Assembly (NCBI GenBank): GCA_040219575.1
Contig: JAVJSD010000014.1
Span: 62,001-126,000 of the forward strand
Source of the DNA: JAVJSD01 sp040219575
GTDB taxonomy: Bacteria > Planctomycetota > Planctomycetia > Pirellulales > Pirellulaceae
Direction: 5' to 3'
Length of the DNA stretch: 64,000 nt
The position numbers and the translations under genes were made by a program. Within the stretch, counting starts at the first letter, position 1. Every line of letters begins with the position of its first letter. The notes beneath the pieces were generated by a model. That model was not told the DNA's origin, ran no database searches, and saw only the letters and a program-made list of their open reading frames with translations. Below are positions 25,466 to 34,142 of the stretch, piece after piece.

Positions 25466-27967
25466 ATGCGCTCAACCATGACCCCCACGAATCTCCGAAT
25501 CGAAGACGCGATTCCCGTCTTCCTCCGTTGTCTCCGTTTCCTCCTGTTCCTTTTTATTTTCACGGCGTCAGCCGGATTGCCGGCCGCCGGCGTGCTGTGG
25601 AACGAGGCCGCCGCGGCGGAGGTTCAGGGAGTCGAGACGTTTCTAAAAACCACCTGCCACGACTGTCACGCCAATGGCGAAGAGGAGGGCGGCCTCGACC
25701 TCGCCGTGCTCGGCGCCGAACTGAGCGATGTGGCGTTGTTCGCCAAGTGGGAGCGGATCTACGATCGCGTGGCCGATGGCGAAATGCCTCCGGCCGAGGC
25801 CGACCAGCCGACTGCGGCCGATCGACAGGCATTCTTGAACGCGCTGGGAACTCAGTTGATCGCCGCGCACGCCGCCCGCAAGGGAACCGTACTGCGACGG
25901 CTGAATCGCCGCGAATACGAAAACACGCTCAACGACCTGTTCGGCACGAATCTCAAACTCGCCCAGCAGTTGCCCGAGGACGGCAGGGCGCACGAGTTCG
26001 ACAACGTCGGCGCGGCCCTGGGCCTGTCGATGGTGCAATTGCAAAAGTACCTGGAGTCGGCCGAGGCGGTGCTCGACGAGTCGATCGCCGACACGCTGGC
26101 GGCGCCGGAAAGCAAGGTCGTGCGGGCCAGCTACGCCGACACGCGCGGCGCCGAGCAGTGGCTGAACAAGATCTGGCTGCACCGCGACGACGGCGCCGTG
26201 GTCTTCTTCCGCAGTCAGGCTTATCCCTCGGGAATGCTGCGCGAGGCCAACGTTCGCGAAGACGGTTGGTACAAGGTCCGCGTCACCGGCTACGCCTTTC
26301 AGTCCGACGAGCCGATTACATTCTCGATCGGCGCGACGACCTTCGCCCGCGGGGCGGAACAGCCGACCTTCGGCTACTTCGCCTTTGCTCCCGGCAAGCC
26401 GACGACGATCGAACTGCGGGCCTGGATCCCCGCCCGTTACATGATCGACGTCACGCCGTATGGCATCAGCGACCGCAACAACGAAATCCGCCAGAATGGC
26501 GTGATCGGTTACAAGGGGCCGGGGCTGGCGATTCAACATGTCGAAGTCGAAGGCCCGCTGACCGACGAGTTTCCCACCCGCGGCCATCGACTGCTCTTCG
26601 ACGGTCTGAATCGCAAAGAGATTCCGCCCAGCAATCCCAACGACCGCCGCAAGCCGTGGTATACGCCGAAATTCGAGATCGCCACGACCAATCCGTCGCA
26701 GGACGCGGCGCAGGTGCTCCAGCGCGTGGCCACGAAGGCCTTTCGGAGGCCGGCGACACGCGAGCAGATCGCGCCTTATGTGGAACTATTCGAGACGCAG
26801 CGTCAGGAGGGCGCCGGTTTCGAGGAGGCGCTGCGGACGGCGGTCACGGCCCTGTTCTGCTCGCCGAATTTCCTCTGCCTGCGAGAGAATGAGGGCTGGC
26901 TCGACGACTACGCGGTCGCCTCCCGGTTGTCGTACTTCCTCACGCGCAGCGCGCCGGACGACGAATTGCTGGCGGTGGCGGCGCGTGGCAAGCTCACGAC
27001 CGACCGCGACGTGCTGTTGGCCCAGACCGAGCGATTGCTGGCGCATCCGCATTCGGCCCGGTTCGTCGAGGACTTCACCGACGCCTGGCTCAATCTCCGC
27101 GAGATCGAATTCACCAATCCCGACGGCGCGCTGTTTCCGGAGTTCGATCGGTTCCTGCAGTATTCGATGCTCGAGGAAACACGCGGCTACTTCCGCAAGT
27201 TGATCGACGACAACCTGCCCGTCGAATGCGTCGTCAAGAGCGACTTCGCAATGCTCAACGAGCGCCTGGCCGAGCATTACGGCGTGGCGGGCGTGAGGGG
27301 GCCTCAAATCCGCCCCGTGAAGCTTCCCGCCGATAGCGTGCGCGGCGGCTTGTTGAGCCAGGGCGCCGTGCTCAAGGTCTCGGCCAACGGCACCAACACC
27401 TCGCCGGTGGTCCGCGGCGTGTTCGTGATGGAGCGGCTGCTGGGCGAAGCGCCGCCTCCCCCGCCGCCCGGCGTTCCCGGCGTCGAGCCCGACATCCGCG
27501 GCGCCACCACGCTCCGCGAATTGCTCGACCGGCATCGCGATCAGGCCAACTGCCGCAGTTGCCATCAATCGATCGATCCGCCCGGCTTCGCCCTGGAGAG
27601 TTTCAACCCGATCGGCGGCTGGCGCGAGCGGTTCCGCAGCCTGGGCGACGGCGAGCCGGTCAACGTGGAGATCGACGGACGGCGGGTGCGCTACAAGTGG
27701 GGACCGGAGGTCGACGCCACCGGCCGGCTTGCCGACGGAGAAAAGTTTTCGGGCTACCGCGAGTTCCGCGACCTGCTCGCCGAGCAGGACGACGTGCTGA
27801 CGCGCTCGCTGGCCGAGAAGCTGTTGACCTTCGCCACCGGGCGGGAGCTTGGTTTCTCGGATCGGGCGGAAATCGAGCGTATCGCCGGCGAAATGTCGGT
27901 TTCCCAGGGCGGCGTGCGTGATCTCATTCGGCTGGCCGTGACCAGTAGCATTTTCCGGAGAAAGTAA
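25466..27967 (+). CDS. Exported c-type cytochrome with DUF1587/1592/1588/1585 (planctomycete cytochrome)
   Basis: 833-residue exported protein of the planctomycete cytochrome family. After a signal peptide (about 20-45) a PSCyt1-like cytochrome domain has heme motif C-H-D-C-H. DUF1587 follows (R-L-N-R-R-E-Y-E-N-T-L-N-D-L), then a beta-rich insert, DUF1595, DUF1592 (S-R-L-S-Y-F-L), DUF1588 with the Pro-rich P-P-P-P-P-P-G-V-P and a second heme-like C-R-S-C-H motif, and DUF1585 at the C-terminus. Such proteins always pair with a DUF1552 protein, encoded here directly downstream with no gap. A role in periplasmic redox or polysaccharide use is assumed for the pair but not shown. The 300 bp upstream hold nothing recognisable. 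Confidence 0.93.
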   Translation: MRSTMTPTNLRIEDAIPVFLRCLRFLLFLFIFTASAGLPAAGVLWNEAAAAEVQGVETFLKTTCHDCHANGEEEGGLDLAVLGAELSDVALFAKWERIYDRVADGEMPPAEADQPTAADRQAFLNALGTQLIAAHAARKGTVLRRLNRREYENTLNDLFGTNLKLAQQLPEDGRAHEFDNVGAALGLSMVQLQKYLESAEAVLDESIADTLAAPESKVVRASYADTRGAEQWLNKIWLHRDDGAVVFFRSQAYPSGMLREANVREDGWYKVRVTGYAFQSDEPITFSIGATTFARGAEQPTFGYFAFAPGKPTTIELRAWIPARYMIDVTPYGISDRNNEIRQNGVIGYKGPGLAIQHVEVEGPLTDEFPTRGHRLLFDGLNRKEIPPSNPNDRRKPWYTPKFEIATTNPSQDAAQVLQRVATKAFRRPATREQIAPYVELFETQRQEGAGFEEALRTAVTALFCSPNFLCLRENEGWLDDYAVASRLSYFLTRSAPDDELLAVAARGKLTTDRDVLLAQTERLLAHPHSARFVEDFTDAWLNLREIEFTNPDGALFPEFDRFLQYSMLEETRGYFRKLIDDNLPVECVVKSDFAMLNERLAEHYGVAGVRGPQIRPVKLPADSVRGGLLSQGAVLKVSANGTNTSPVVRGVFVMERLLGEAPPPPPPGVPGVEPDIRGATTLRELLDRHRDQANCRSCHQSIDPPGFALESFNPIGGWRERFRSLGDGEPVNVEIDGRRVRYKWGPEVDATGRLADGEKFSGYREFRDLLAEQDDVLTRSLAEKLLTFATGRELGFSDRAEIERIAGEMSVSQGGVRDLIRLAVTSSIFRRK

Positions 27968-29290
27968 ATGAAGCGTCCTGCTCCCTTTGTCAGCACGCGC
28001 GGTCCGCTGAGCCGCCGTCACTTCCTGCGGGGAACCGGCGCGGCCTTGGTCAGTCTGCCGCTGCTGGAGGCGATGCTGCCCACCTTCGGCCGCCGGCTCT
28101 CCGCCGCGGAGGCAGAAGGCGTCCAGTCGCCCAAGCGTTTCCTGGCGGCCTGCGCCACGCTCGGCTTCCACACCCCTTACCTGTTTCCCCTGCAGGAGGG
28201 AAAGGACTACACGCCGACGCCGTATTTGAAACAGCTCGAGAAGCACCGCGACCAACTCACGGTGCTCTCCGGTCTCTCCCACCCGGAGCAGCAGGGGAAC
28301 AACGGCCACGCCTCCGAGTTGACGTGGCTCACTTCGGCGCAGCGCCCGGGGCTGGCCGGTTTCCGCAATACGATCTCGCTCGATCAGCGAATCGCCGAGG
28401 AGGTCGGCATCAAGACGCGATTCCCGTTCTTGGCCCTCTCGACCAGTGGGCGGTCGATGTCGTGGACTTCGAGCGGCGTGGAGATTCCCGGAGAGACATC
28501 GCCGGAGAGGCTCTTCAAGGCGCTGTTCATCGACGGCAACGAGCAGGAAGTGGCGGCCGAGATGCGGCAGTTGAAGCGGGGGCGCAGCATTCTCGACACC
28601 GTGCAAGGCGACGCCCAGCGGCTGGAGCGCGAGCTGAGCCCGGCGGATCGCGACAAACTCGACGAGTACCTGACCGCCGTGCGCGACCTCGAATCGCGAC
28701 TGCAGCAGTCGCAGGGTTGGGTCACGCGGCCCAAGCCGAAGGTCGACGCGCAGCCGCCCAAGGACATCGCCGAGCGGAACGACGCCATCGGCAAGCAGCG
28801 GCTGATGTACGACATGATCGTACTCGCGCTGCAGACCGACTCCACGCGAACGATCACCTTTCAACTCAGCGGTATGAACGCCGTGCCGGTCATCCCGGGC
28901 GTCAGCAACGACTGGCACAACCTCTCGCACCACGGCAAGGATCCGGCCAAGATTGAAGAGTTGCGGGTCATCGAGGAGGCCGAGTTCGCCGCCTTCAACG
29001 AATTCCTCACCAAGCTGCGCGGCCTGAAAGAGAACGGCCGCTCTCTGCTCGACCACACGGCGGTGCTGTTCGGCTCGAATCTCGGCAACGCCAGCAGCCA
29101 CAGTTGGCGCAACGTGCCGCTGATCGTGGCCGGCGGCGGCTTCCGGCACGGCGCCTACGTCGCCCACGACGAAAGGAACAACACCCCGCTGGCGAACCTG
29201 TTCGTGTCGCTGGCCCAGCACATGGGCCTGGAGATCGATCAATTCGGCAGCAGCACCGCCGCCGGCGTCCGCGGTCTGGAAACGGTGTGA
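27968..29290 (+). CDS. Tat-exported DUF1552 protein
   Basis: 440-residue DUF1552 protein. The Tat signal, S-R-R-H-F-L-R-G followed by a hydrophobic core, is near residues 16-40. The middle has L-S-G-L-S-H-P-E and the C-terminal third the family's G-S-N-L-G-N-A-S-S-H and I-V-A-G-G-G motifs, which resemble an alkaline-phosphatase/sulfatase-like fold. It starts at the base after the stop of the cytochrome/DUF1592 gene, which implies an operon and probably a complex in which the heme protein and this one act together in the periplasm. Substrate unknown. Confidence 0.93.
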   Translation: MKRPAPFVSTRGPLSRRHFLRGTGAALVSLPLLEAMLPTFGRRLSAAEAEGVQSPKRFLAACATLGFHTPYLFPLQEGKDYTPTPYLKQLEKHRDQLTVLSGLSHPEQQGNNGHASELTWLTSAQRPGLAGFRNTISLDQRIAEEVGIKTRFPFLALSTSGRSMSWTSSGVEIPGETSPERLFKALFIDGNEQEVAAEMRQLKRGRSILDTVQGDAQRLERELSPADRDKLDEYLTAVRDLESRLQQSQGWVTRPKPKVDAQPPKDIAERNDAIGKQRLMYDMIVLALQTDSTRTITFQLSGMNAVPVIPGVSNDWHNLSHHGKDPAKIEELRVIEEAEFAAFNEFLTKLRGLKENGRSLLDHTAVLFGSNLGNASSHSWRNVPLIVAGGGFRHGAYVAHDERNNTPLANLFVSLAQHMGLEIDQFGSSTAAGVRGLETV

Positions 29291-29316
29291 GCTTGCTCGG
29301 TTCGACGGACGTTTTC

Positions 29317-29416
29317 CGTACGACGGACGTCCTCGTCTGTTGTGTTATCTGCGAGGTTGGGTTTCGACGGACGTGGACGTCGACCGTGGATGTCGACCGT
29401 GGACGTCCGTCGTACG
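29317..29416. repeat. 16-bp inverted repeat with inner 13-bp tandem
   Basis: CGTACGACGGACGTCC at 29317-29332 is exactly reverse-complementary to 29401-29416. Between them GTGGACGTCGACC and GTGGATGTCGACC stand in tandem just before the right arm. It lies in the 146-bp gap between the DUF1552 gene and the beta-propeller gene. Confidence 0.65.
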
Positions 29417-29436
29417 AAATCATTGGAGTCGTCACC

Positions 29437-30399
29437 ATGCGCGCCTTGCTCGCTTTCATCCTTCTCTCCTCCCTCTTGCTGTCGCCAGGAGGCGCCGCGG
29501 GCGACGATGTGTGGGTCGCCGTCGGTTACGGTGGGAGGCGGATGATCTCCACCGACGGCCTGAAGTGGGAGATCACCGCCGAGTGGGCGCAGCCGGGAGG
29601 CGACGACGGCAACAACCTGATGTCGGCGGTCTTCGCGCAGGATAAGTTCGTGGTGGTCGGCGGCGGAGGGGGCGGGCGCAGCGGCGCCGGACACATCCTC
29701 GTCTCGCGCGACGGCCGTCAGTGGAAGGAGACCTTCTCCGGCAAGTCGCGGATTAATCCCGTCGTGTACGGCGACGGTCGCTTTGTGGTCGGCAGCAGCG
29801 GTTACCCGTCCGGAAAACTGCTGTGGTCCGCCGACGCCGAAACCTGGACGGCGGGCGCGGCGATCGAGACCAAGGGCCTCACGCACTTCCGCGGCGGCGC
29901 GTATGGAAACGGCGTCTTCGTACTGGTCGGCAACGCCGGCGGACAAGGCGGCCGATCGTGGGCGATCGTCACGCCCGACGGCGAGAAGATCACCAGCGAG
30001 CGCGACGACCTGCCGGGCCACGGCGCGATCGTCTTCGGCGCGGGAAAGTTTCTGATGCTCACCTCCCATCGCGAGGCCGAACTGATCGCCTCGCGCGACG
30101 GCGCGACTTGGGCGCCGGTGCACCCGGAAGAGGGCGCCAAGTTCAGCTGGCTGGTGTCCAGCGGCGGTGAATTCTTCGCCGGCGACGGCAAGGTCGCGTA
30201 TCGCTCGGCCGACGGCGCGACGTGGAAGAAACAGGAACTGCCGGTGCGGGGCGGCGTGAAATGGACCGACGGCACACGCTTCATCAGCACGTCGTGGCCG
30301 GGCAAGATGGCCTTCTCCGCCGACGGCGCGTCGTGGGAGAGTTCGCCGCCGCTGTCGGCCAATGGCATCAACCGCGTGATTCATGGAGACCTGAAGTGA
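29437..30399 (+). CDS. Secreted beta-propeller-like (BNR/sialidase-type) protein
   Basis: 320-residue secreted protein. A signal peptide (about 1-23, ending G-A-A-G-D-D) precedes repeated units of about 45 residues with an S-x-D-G-x-x-W motif (for example S-T-D-G-L-K-W, S-R-D-G-R-Q-W, S-A-D-A-E-T-W, S-R-D-G-A-T-W, S-A-D-G-A-S-W). This is the Asp-box pattern of BNR/photosystem II assembly-type beta-propellers. Six or seven such blades would fill the protein. Catalytic residues of sialidases are not evident, so a binding role is more likely. Its stop overlaps the esterase start (GTGA), implying co-translation. Confidence 0.75.
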   Translation: MRALLAFILLSSLLLSPGGAAGDDVWVAVGYGGRRMISTDGLKWEITAEWAQPGGDDGNNLMSAVFAQDKFVVVGGGGGGRSGAGHILVSRDGRQWKETFSGKSRINPVVYGDGRFVVGSSGYPSGKLLWSADAETWTAGAAIETKGLTHFRGGAYGNGVFVLVGNAGGQGGRSWAIVTPDGEKITSERDDLPGHGAIVFGAGKFLMLTSHREAELIASRDGATWAPVHPEEGAKFSWLVSSGGEFFAGDGKVAYRSADGATWKKQELPVRGGVKWTDGTRFISTSWPGKMAFSADGASWESSPPLSANGINRVIHGDLK

Positions 30400-31346
30400 A
30401 GATTCCGCGCTCGCTTGCTCTACCACTTGTCGGATTCGTCGCCGTGGCGGCCATGATCTCGAGCGGCCGCTTGGCGGCGGCCGCCGAACCGCAGGTGCTC
30501 GATCTGTGGCCCGATAAGCCGCCGGGCGAAAACAAGCAACTGCCGCCCGAGGCGGATCAAACCAAACCGGAAGACCGCCTGATCGCCGGCCGGCGGATCA
30601 TCAAACTGGGCAACGTGTCGACGCCGCAAATCGCCGTCTATCGGCCGCCCGCCGACAACGACACGGGGGCGGCCGTGGTCATCTGCCCCGGCGGCGGACA
30701 TCACATCCTGGCGTACGACCTGGAAGGTACGGAGGTCGCCCAGTGGCTCAACACGTTGGGCGTCACCGGCGTGGTGCTCAAGTACCGCGTCCCCTTTCGC
30801 AACCCCGAGCAGCGGTGGCGGGCGGCCGTGCAAGACGCCCAGCGGGCGATGAGCCTGGTTCGCAGTCGTGCCGGCGAGTGGAAGATCGATCCGCAGCGAA
30901 TCGGCATGTGCGGCTTCTCCGCCGGCGGGGAGACGGCCGCCCTCACCTCGCTCTTCGATCATCGTCAGTACGAGCCGATCGACGACGTCGACGAGCAGTC
31001 GTACCGGCCGAATTTCACCATGCTGATTTATCCCGGCGGGCTGGTCGACAAAGCAAGCGAGACGCTGCGCGACGACATCCGCATCGCTGGCGACGCGCCG
31101 CCGATGTTCTTCGTGCACGCCTTCGACGACCGCGTGTCGGCGAACAACTCGCTGCTGCTGGCTTCGGCCCTCAAACGGTCCGGCGGTTCGGCCGAAGTGC
31201 ACGTCTTCGCCACGGGCGGCCACGGCTACGGCCTGCGAGAAACAGAAGAGCCGGTAACGCATTGGCCCAAGTTCGCCGCGAGCTGGCTCAATGGACGTGG
31301 AATCCTCACGAATGGAGCAACCAAGAAAACCGCTGATGAACGCTAA
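30396..31346 (+). CDS. Exported alpha/beta-hydrolase (BD-FAE/xylanase-associated esterase type)
   Basis: 316-residue esterase of the alpha/beta-hydrolase fold. Signal peptide about 1-30. The oxyanion-hole segment is V-I-C-P-G-G-G-H, the nucleophile elbow G-F-S-A-G-G, and the downstream H-A-F-D-D and G-G-H-G-Y-G segments supply the acid and the His. The pattern fits the group that removes acetyl groups from polysaccharide. The GTG start at 30396 overlaps the upstream TGA and has GGAG before it. The last nine or so residues (ending T-A-D-E-R) are encoded by a dispersed repeat arm, so the original C-terminus was probably a little different. Confidence 0.85.
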   Translation: MKIPRSLALPLVGFVAVAAMISSGRLAAAAEPQVLDLWPDKPPGENKQLPPEADQTKPEDRLIAGRRIIKLGNVSTPQIAVYRPPADNDTGAAVVICPGGGHHILAYDLEGTEVAQWLNTLGVTGVVLKYRVPFRNPEQRWRAAVQDAQRAMSLVRSRAGEWKIDPQRIGMCGFSAGGETAALTSLFDHRQYEPIDDVDEQSYRPNFTMLIYPGGLVDKASETLRDDIRIAGDAPPMFFVHAFDDRVSANNSLLLASALKRSGGSAEVHVFATGGHGYGLRETEEPVTHWPKFAASWLNGRGILTNGATKKTADER

Positions 31347-31524
31347 CAGGGACGCTAATGGCTAGGGAAAGGCATTGCTTTTCATTGGGCTTGGTCCGGC
31401 AACTTCGTAGCGGAAGTCGTGAGACTTCCGACATCGTTGAAAGAAAGGAACTCTCACGAGTTCCGCTACAAATCGATTTGCCACGTCTGCGTTTTCAGAA
31501 GGAGCCTATCATCAATCAGCGGTT
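31328..31524. repeat. Decayed relative of the GxxExxY-unit repeat, with a palindrome inside
   Basis: AACCGCTGATGAACGCTAAC at 31328 followed by GACGCTAATGG matches the arm that bounds the GxxExxY unit at 8337. A partial opposite arm, ATCAGCGGTT, is at 31515-31524. No GxxExxY gene lies between them; instead palindrome copy F does. It looks like a shell that has lost its gene. Confidence 0.55.
31407..31469. repeat. Bipartite palindromic element, copy F
   Basis: The most complete copy. It starts GTAGCGGAAGTC, loop GTGA, and ends GGAACTC, loop TCAC, GAGTTCCGCTAC. The outer arms GTAGCGGAA and TTCCGCTAC are exactly complementary. Confidence 0.85.
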
Positions 31525-31544
31525 CTCCCTTATCGGAATAATAG

Positions 31545-31589
31545 AAAAAGGCCGCTACCCCACGCAGGAGTAGCGGCCTTTCGGTTTTT
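31545..31589. terminator. Bidirectional rho-independent terminator
   Basis: AAAGGCCGCTA and TAGCGGCCTTT form an 11-bp stem with a loop of about 13 nt, flanked by A-rich and T-rich runs. It ends transcription of the SMP-30/NHL-like gene on the minus strand and of the esterase operon on the plus strand. Confidence 0.85.
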
Positions 31590-31614
31590 AATGCATTACA
31601 TCCCGCGCTGGCGC

Positions 31615-32637
31615 TTACAGCCCGGGGGCGATCTTCAGCAGCTTGCCGGCGTTGGCGTTTTCTTCGCTGGCCGTGCCGATGACGGTGATGTACAGCGCGC
31701 CGTCGGGACCGAACGTCAGGGCGGTCGGCTTGTCGAGGCTGGTGACCTTTTCGGTCGTGATCCCCTGCTTGTCGCCGTCGCGCTGGGGAATCAGTCGGAA
31801 CAGGCCGCCCTCGGCGGTGTCCATCCAGGCGAAGTCGGTGGCGTACAGCCGGCCCTTGGGGCTGTAGGCCAGGCCGGTGATGTCGAACAAGCCCGTCTCC
31901 AGGTTCATTCGCATCTTGCCGTTCTTGGGATTGTAGAACGTCACCAGGGCGTCGTTGGGCACGGTGATCTCGCCCATCTGGCCGACGACCAGCGCGCCGC
32001 TGCGGGGCTGCGAAGTCACGCCCACCGGAGCATCGACGCCCGTGGCTTCCTTGGTCGCCACGCTGCGCTCATACGACACCACCTTGCCGTCCTTGATCGT
32101 GGCCTTGTTCACCCAGCCCTTGGTGTCGTCGCCGTTGCTGCTGACGTAGATGGCGTCGCCGATCACCACCAGGGCGTAGAAATTGCCCTCGCCCTTGATC
32201 TCCTTGTCGGTGCCGACGTCCTTGCCGGGCAGGGTGAAGCTGGCGACCATCTTGTCGGCCTTGATCGGCTCGCTGCCGGCCGCGGGAACCTCATACACTC
32301 GCAGCATTTCCTCACCGTCGGGCTTTCCGCCGCCGCCGACCACCAGCGTGTCCTTGCCGAGAAACGCCAGGCCCAGGGGGCCGATGTCGTACATGGGGCC
32401 CTTGCCGTACACGTCGTTGGGGAAGCCGACGATGACTTCCTCCGCCTTGCCGTCGGTCACGCGCACGATGCGATGCGCGCCGCTATCGGCCACGAACACG
32501 TCGCCCGTCTCGGGCTGCACGGCGACTCCGCAGGGATTGTTGAGTCCCTCGACCAGCGTCTCGACTTTTGTTTGGGCCCAGGTGGAAGCGGCGCACAGCA
32601 TCAACGTGAGTGCGGCCAGGTAGAACGATCGTGTCAT
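31615..32637 (-). CDS. Secreted NHL/SMP-30-like beta-propeller protein
   Basis: 340 residues with a signal peptide (about 1-21, ending S-T-W-A-Q). The mature part repeats units with N-P-x-G-V-A-V, D-I-G-P-L-G-L-A-F, V-G-V-T-S-Q, I-T-G-L-A-Y-S-P-K-G and K-P-T-A-L-T-F-G-P-D-G-A-L-Y, the pattern of NHL or SMP-30/gluconolactonase six-bladed propellers. It resembles the ScyD/ScyE-like group. Whether it is an enzyme or a binding protein is not clear. The gene is on its own with a terminator behind it, and is 71 bp from the cytochrome c peroxidase gene upstream on the same strand. Confidence 0.8.
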   Translation of the reverse strand: MTRSFYLAALTLMLCAASTWAQTKVETLVEGLNNPCGVAVQPETGDVFVADSGAHRIVRVTDGKAEEVIVGFPNDVYGKGPMYDIGPLGLAFLGKDTLVVGGGGKPDGEEMLRVYEVPAAGSEPIKADKMVASFTLPGKDVGTDKEIKGEGNFYALVVIGDAIYVSSNGDDTKGWVNKATIKDGKVVSYERSVATKEATGVDAPVGVTSQPRSGALVVGQMGEITVPNDALVTFYNPKNGKMRMNLETGLFDITGLAYSPKGRLYATDFAWMDTAEGGLFRLIPQRDGDKQGITTEKVTSLDKPTALTFGPDGALYITVIGTASEENANAGKLLKIAPGL

Positions 32638-32708
32638 GGGCGAATCTCCTGCGTGTAGGTGAATTCTAGGGGGACGTTACTGGTGGAGAGTGTTGACAGC
32701 CGGCGGAG

Positions 32709-33722
32709 CTATTTGGGCAGCGGCGGCGGCGCGACATCGGGATAGTCGGGACTGCTCAGTCCTTCCTTGAGGAAGGTGATCAGGTCGGCCTTCTGTTGAT
32801 CGCTGAGGTTGAGCGGAAAGATCGCCTCGTCGAGCTGCGGATTCTTGTTGCCGCCCTTGTTGTAGTACTCGACGACGTCCTGCAGCGTCTTCAGGCTGCC
32901 GTCGTGCATGTACGGCGCCGTGCGGCCGATCTCCCGCAGTGTGGGCGTTTTGAACGAGCCACGGTCGCCGAGCAGGCCGCTGATCGCCTGACGGCCGGCG
33001 TCGGGCTCCTTTTGGTCCATGCCGACGCCGATGTTGTGAAAGCCGCCGTCGGTGAAGTTCGGTCCGGCGTGGCAACCGACGCACTGCGCCTTGTTGAAGA
33101 ACACCACCATGCCGCGCTGGGCCGCCTCGGAGAGCGCGTCTTTGTCGCCGGCCTGGTAGCGATCGTACGGCGCGTTGCCGGAGAGCACGGTGCGTTCAAA
33201 AGCGCCGATCGCCTTGGCGATTCCGTCGGCGGTGACGTCGGTGCCGAACACCTTCTGAAACTGCTCGCGATAGCCTTCGATCTTGTTCAGCTTCTCGACC
33301 AGGTTGTCGAGCGGCATGTTCATCTCGATCGGGTTTTCGATCGGTCCCAGCGCCTGGCCTTCCACATGCTTGGCCCGGCCGTCCCAGAACTGGAAGTACT
33401 GGTAGCCGGAGTTGATGATCGTCGGCGCGCTGCGGCCGCCCTTTTGCCCGCCGATGCCGGTGGCCACCGCGTCGTCGTTCGACCAGCCTTTCTTGGGGTC
33501 GTGGCACGAGGCGCAACTGACGGTGTTGTCGGCCGACAGGCGGGGATCGAAGTAGAGTTGCTTGCCGAGTTCGACTTTCTCTTCCGTCAACGGATTGTCG
33601 GGGCGGACCGGCACTTTCTTCAGTCCCAACGGCGGAGTGCTGAAGTCGGCGCAGTCGGCGCTGGCGGCGAAGCACAACAACCCCGCGGCGAGGATCAATG
33701 CTGAAGGGAAGACTCGAAACAT
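32709..33722 (-). CDS. Di-heme cytochrome c peroxidase (MauG/CcpA family)
   Basis: 337-residue periplasmic protein with a signal peptide (about 1-25). Two heme-binding motifs, C-A-S-C-H near 70-74 and C-V-G-C-H near 213-217, mark the two domains of the di-heme peroxidase/MauG family. The conserved G-R-S-A-P-T-I-I-N-S segment and the later F-K-T-P-T-L-R-E-I motif are in the expected places. Such proteins reduce hydrogen peroxide or oxidise protein side chains, receiving electrons from c-type cytochromes. It is upstream of the NHL-like protein on the same strand and may be transcribed with it. Confidence 0.93.
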   Translation of the reverse strand: MFRVFPSALILAAGLLCFAASADCADFSTPPLGLKKVPVRPDNPLTEEKVELGKQLYFDPRLSADNTVSCASCHDPKKGWSNDDAVATGIGGQKGGRSAPTIINSGYQYFQFWDGRAKHVEGQALGPIENPIEMNMPLDNLVEKLNKIEGYREQFQKVFGTDVTADGIAKAIGAFERTVLSGNAPYDRYQAGDKDALSEAAQRGMVVFFNKAQCVGCHAGPNFTDGGFHNIGVGMDQKEPDAGRQAISGLLGDRGSFKTPTLREIGRTAPYMHDGSLKTLQDVVEYYNKGGNKNPQLDEAIFPLNLSDQQKADLITFLKEGLSSPDYPDVAPPPLPK

Positions 33723-34142
33723 GGTGTATCTCCGTGGCCTGGGCGTGCTGCGTTGATCGAACGCTCCGCAACTAAACTACCCCGCGGAATCCGCACAATC
33801 TTACCGGGTCATTGTGACGGACCCAAATTCCACCTGCAAGAGAGCGAGGCGATTCGGTCGGTATTCAGCCCCCACACGGCGGAGAAGCCGCTTGGCGAAG
33901 TATAGCTCGTCGTTCCTTGCAGACCGAAGGCGACCGTCCACGCAGCCCCTCGAAACGTCGCATGGCCGCCCTCGGCCGTGTAGACAGACACGAAGTCGGA
34001 TCGCTCACGTTGTCCTGCTTCCGCCCGGCCGGGCGGGGGCATGGTACGACCGATGGCCCGCAGAAATCCCCCTATCGCCGCCGCCGTCGCTGAACGACAA
34101 TCGTCGAACAATTCTTGGGAAGTCAGTCAACAGGAGCAAGTC
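33723..34142. other. Intergenic region, no clear gene
   Basis: 420 bp between divergent genes. One minus-strand frame (about 33809-34020) has a C-terminal-looking stretch with Gly, Ser and aromatic residues that could be a remnant of an outer-membrane-type protein, but it has no start, signal or full domain, so it is not called as a gene. Confidence 0.3.

Noticed and set aside
26786..29242. Open frame of over 800 codons on the minus strand
   Set aside because: It runs opposite to the DUF1592 and DUF1552 genes, has no domain motif, and is rich in His, Arg, Val and Gly as expected for the complement of high-GC coding DNA.
33809..34111. 100-codon minus-strand frame with a protein-like C-terminal stretch
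   Set aside because: No start context, signal peptide or complete domain; could be a remnant, but the evidence is too thin for a gene call.
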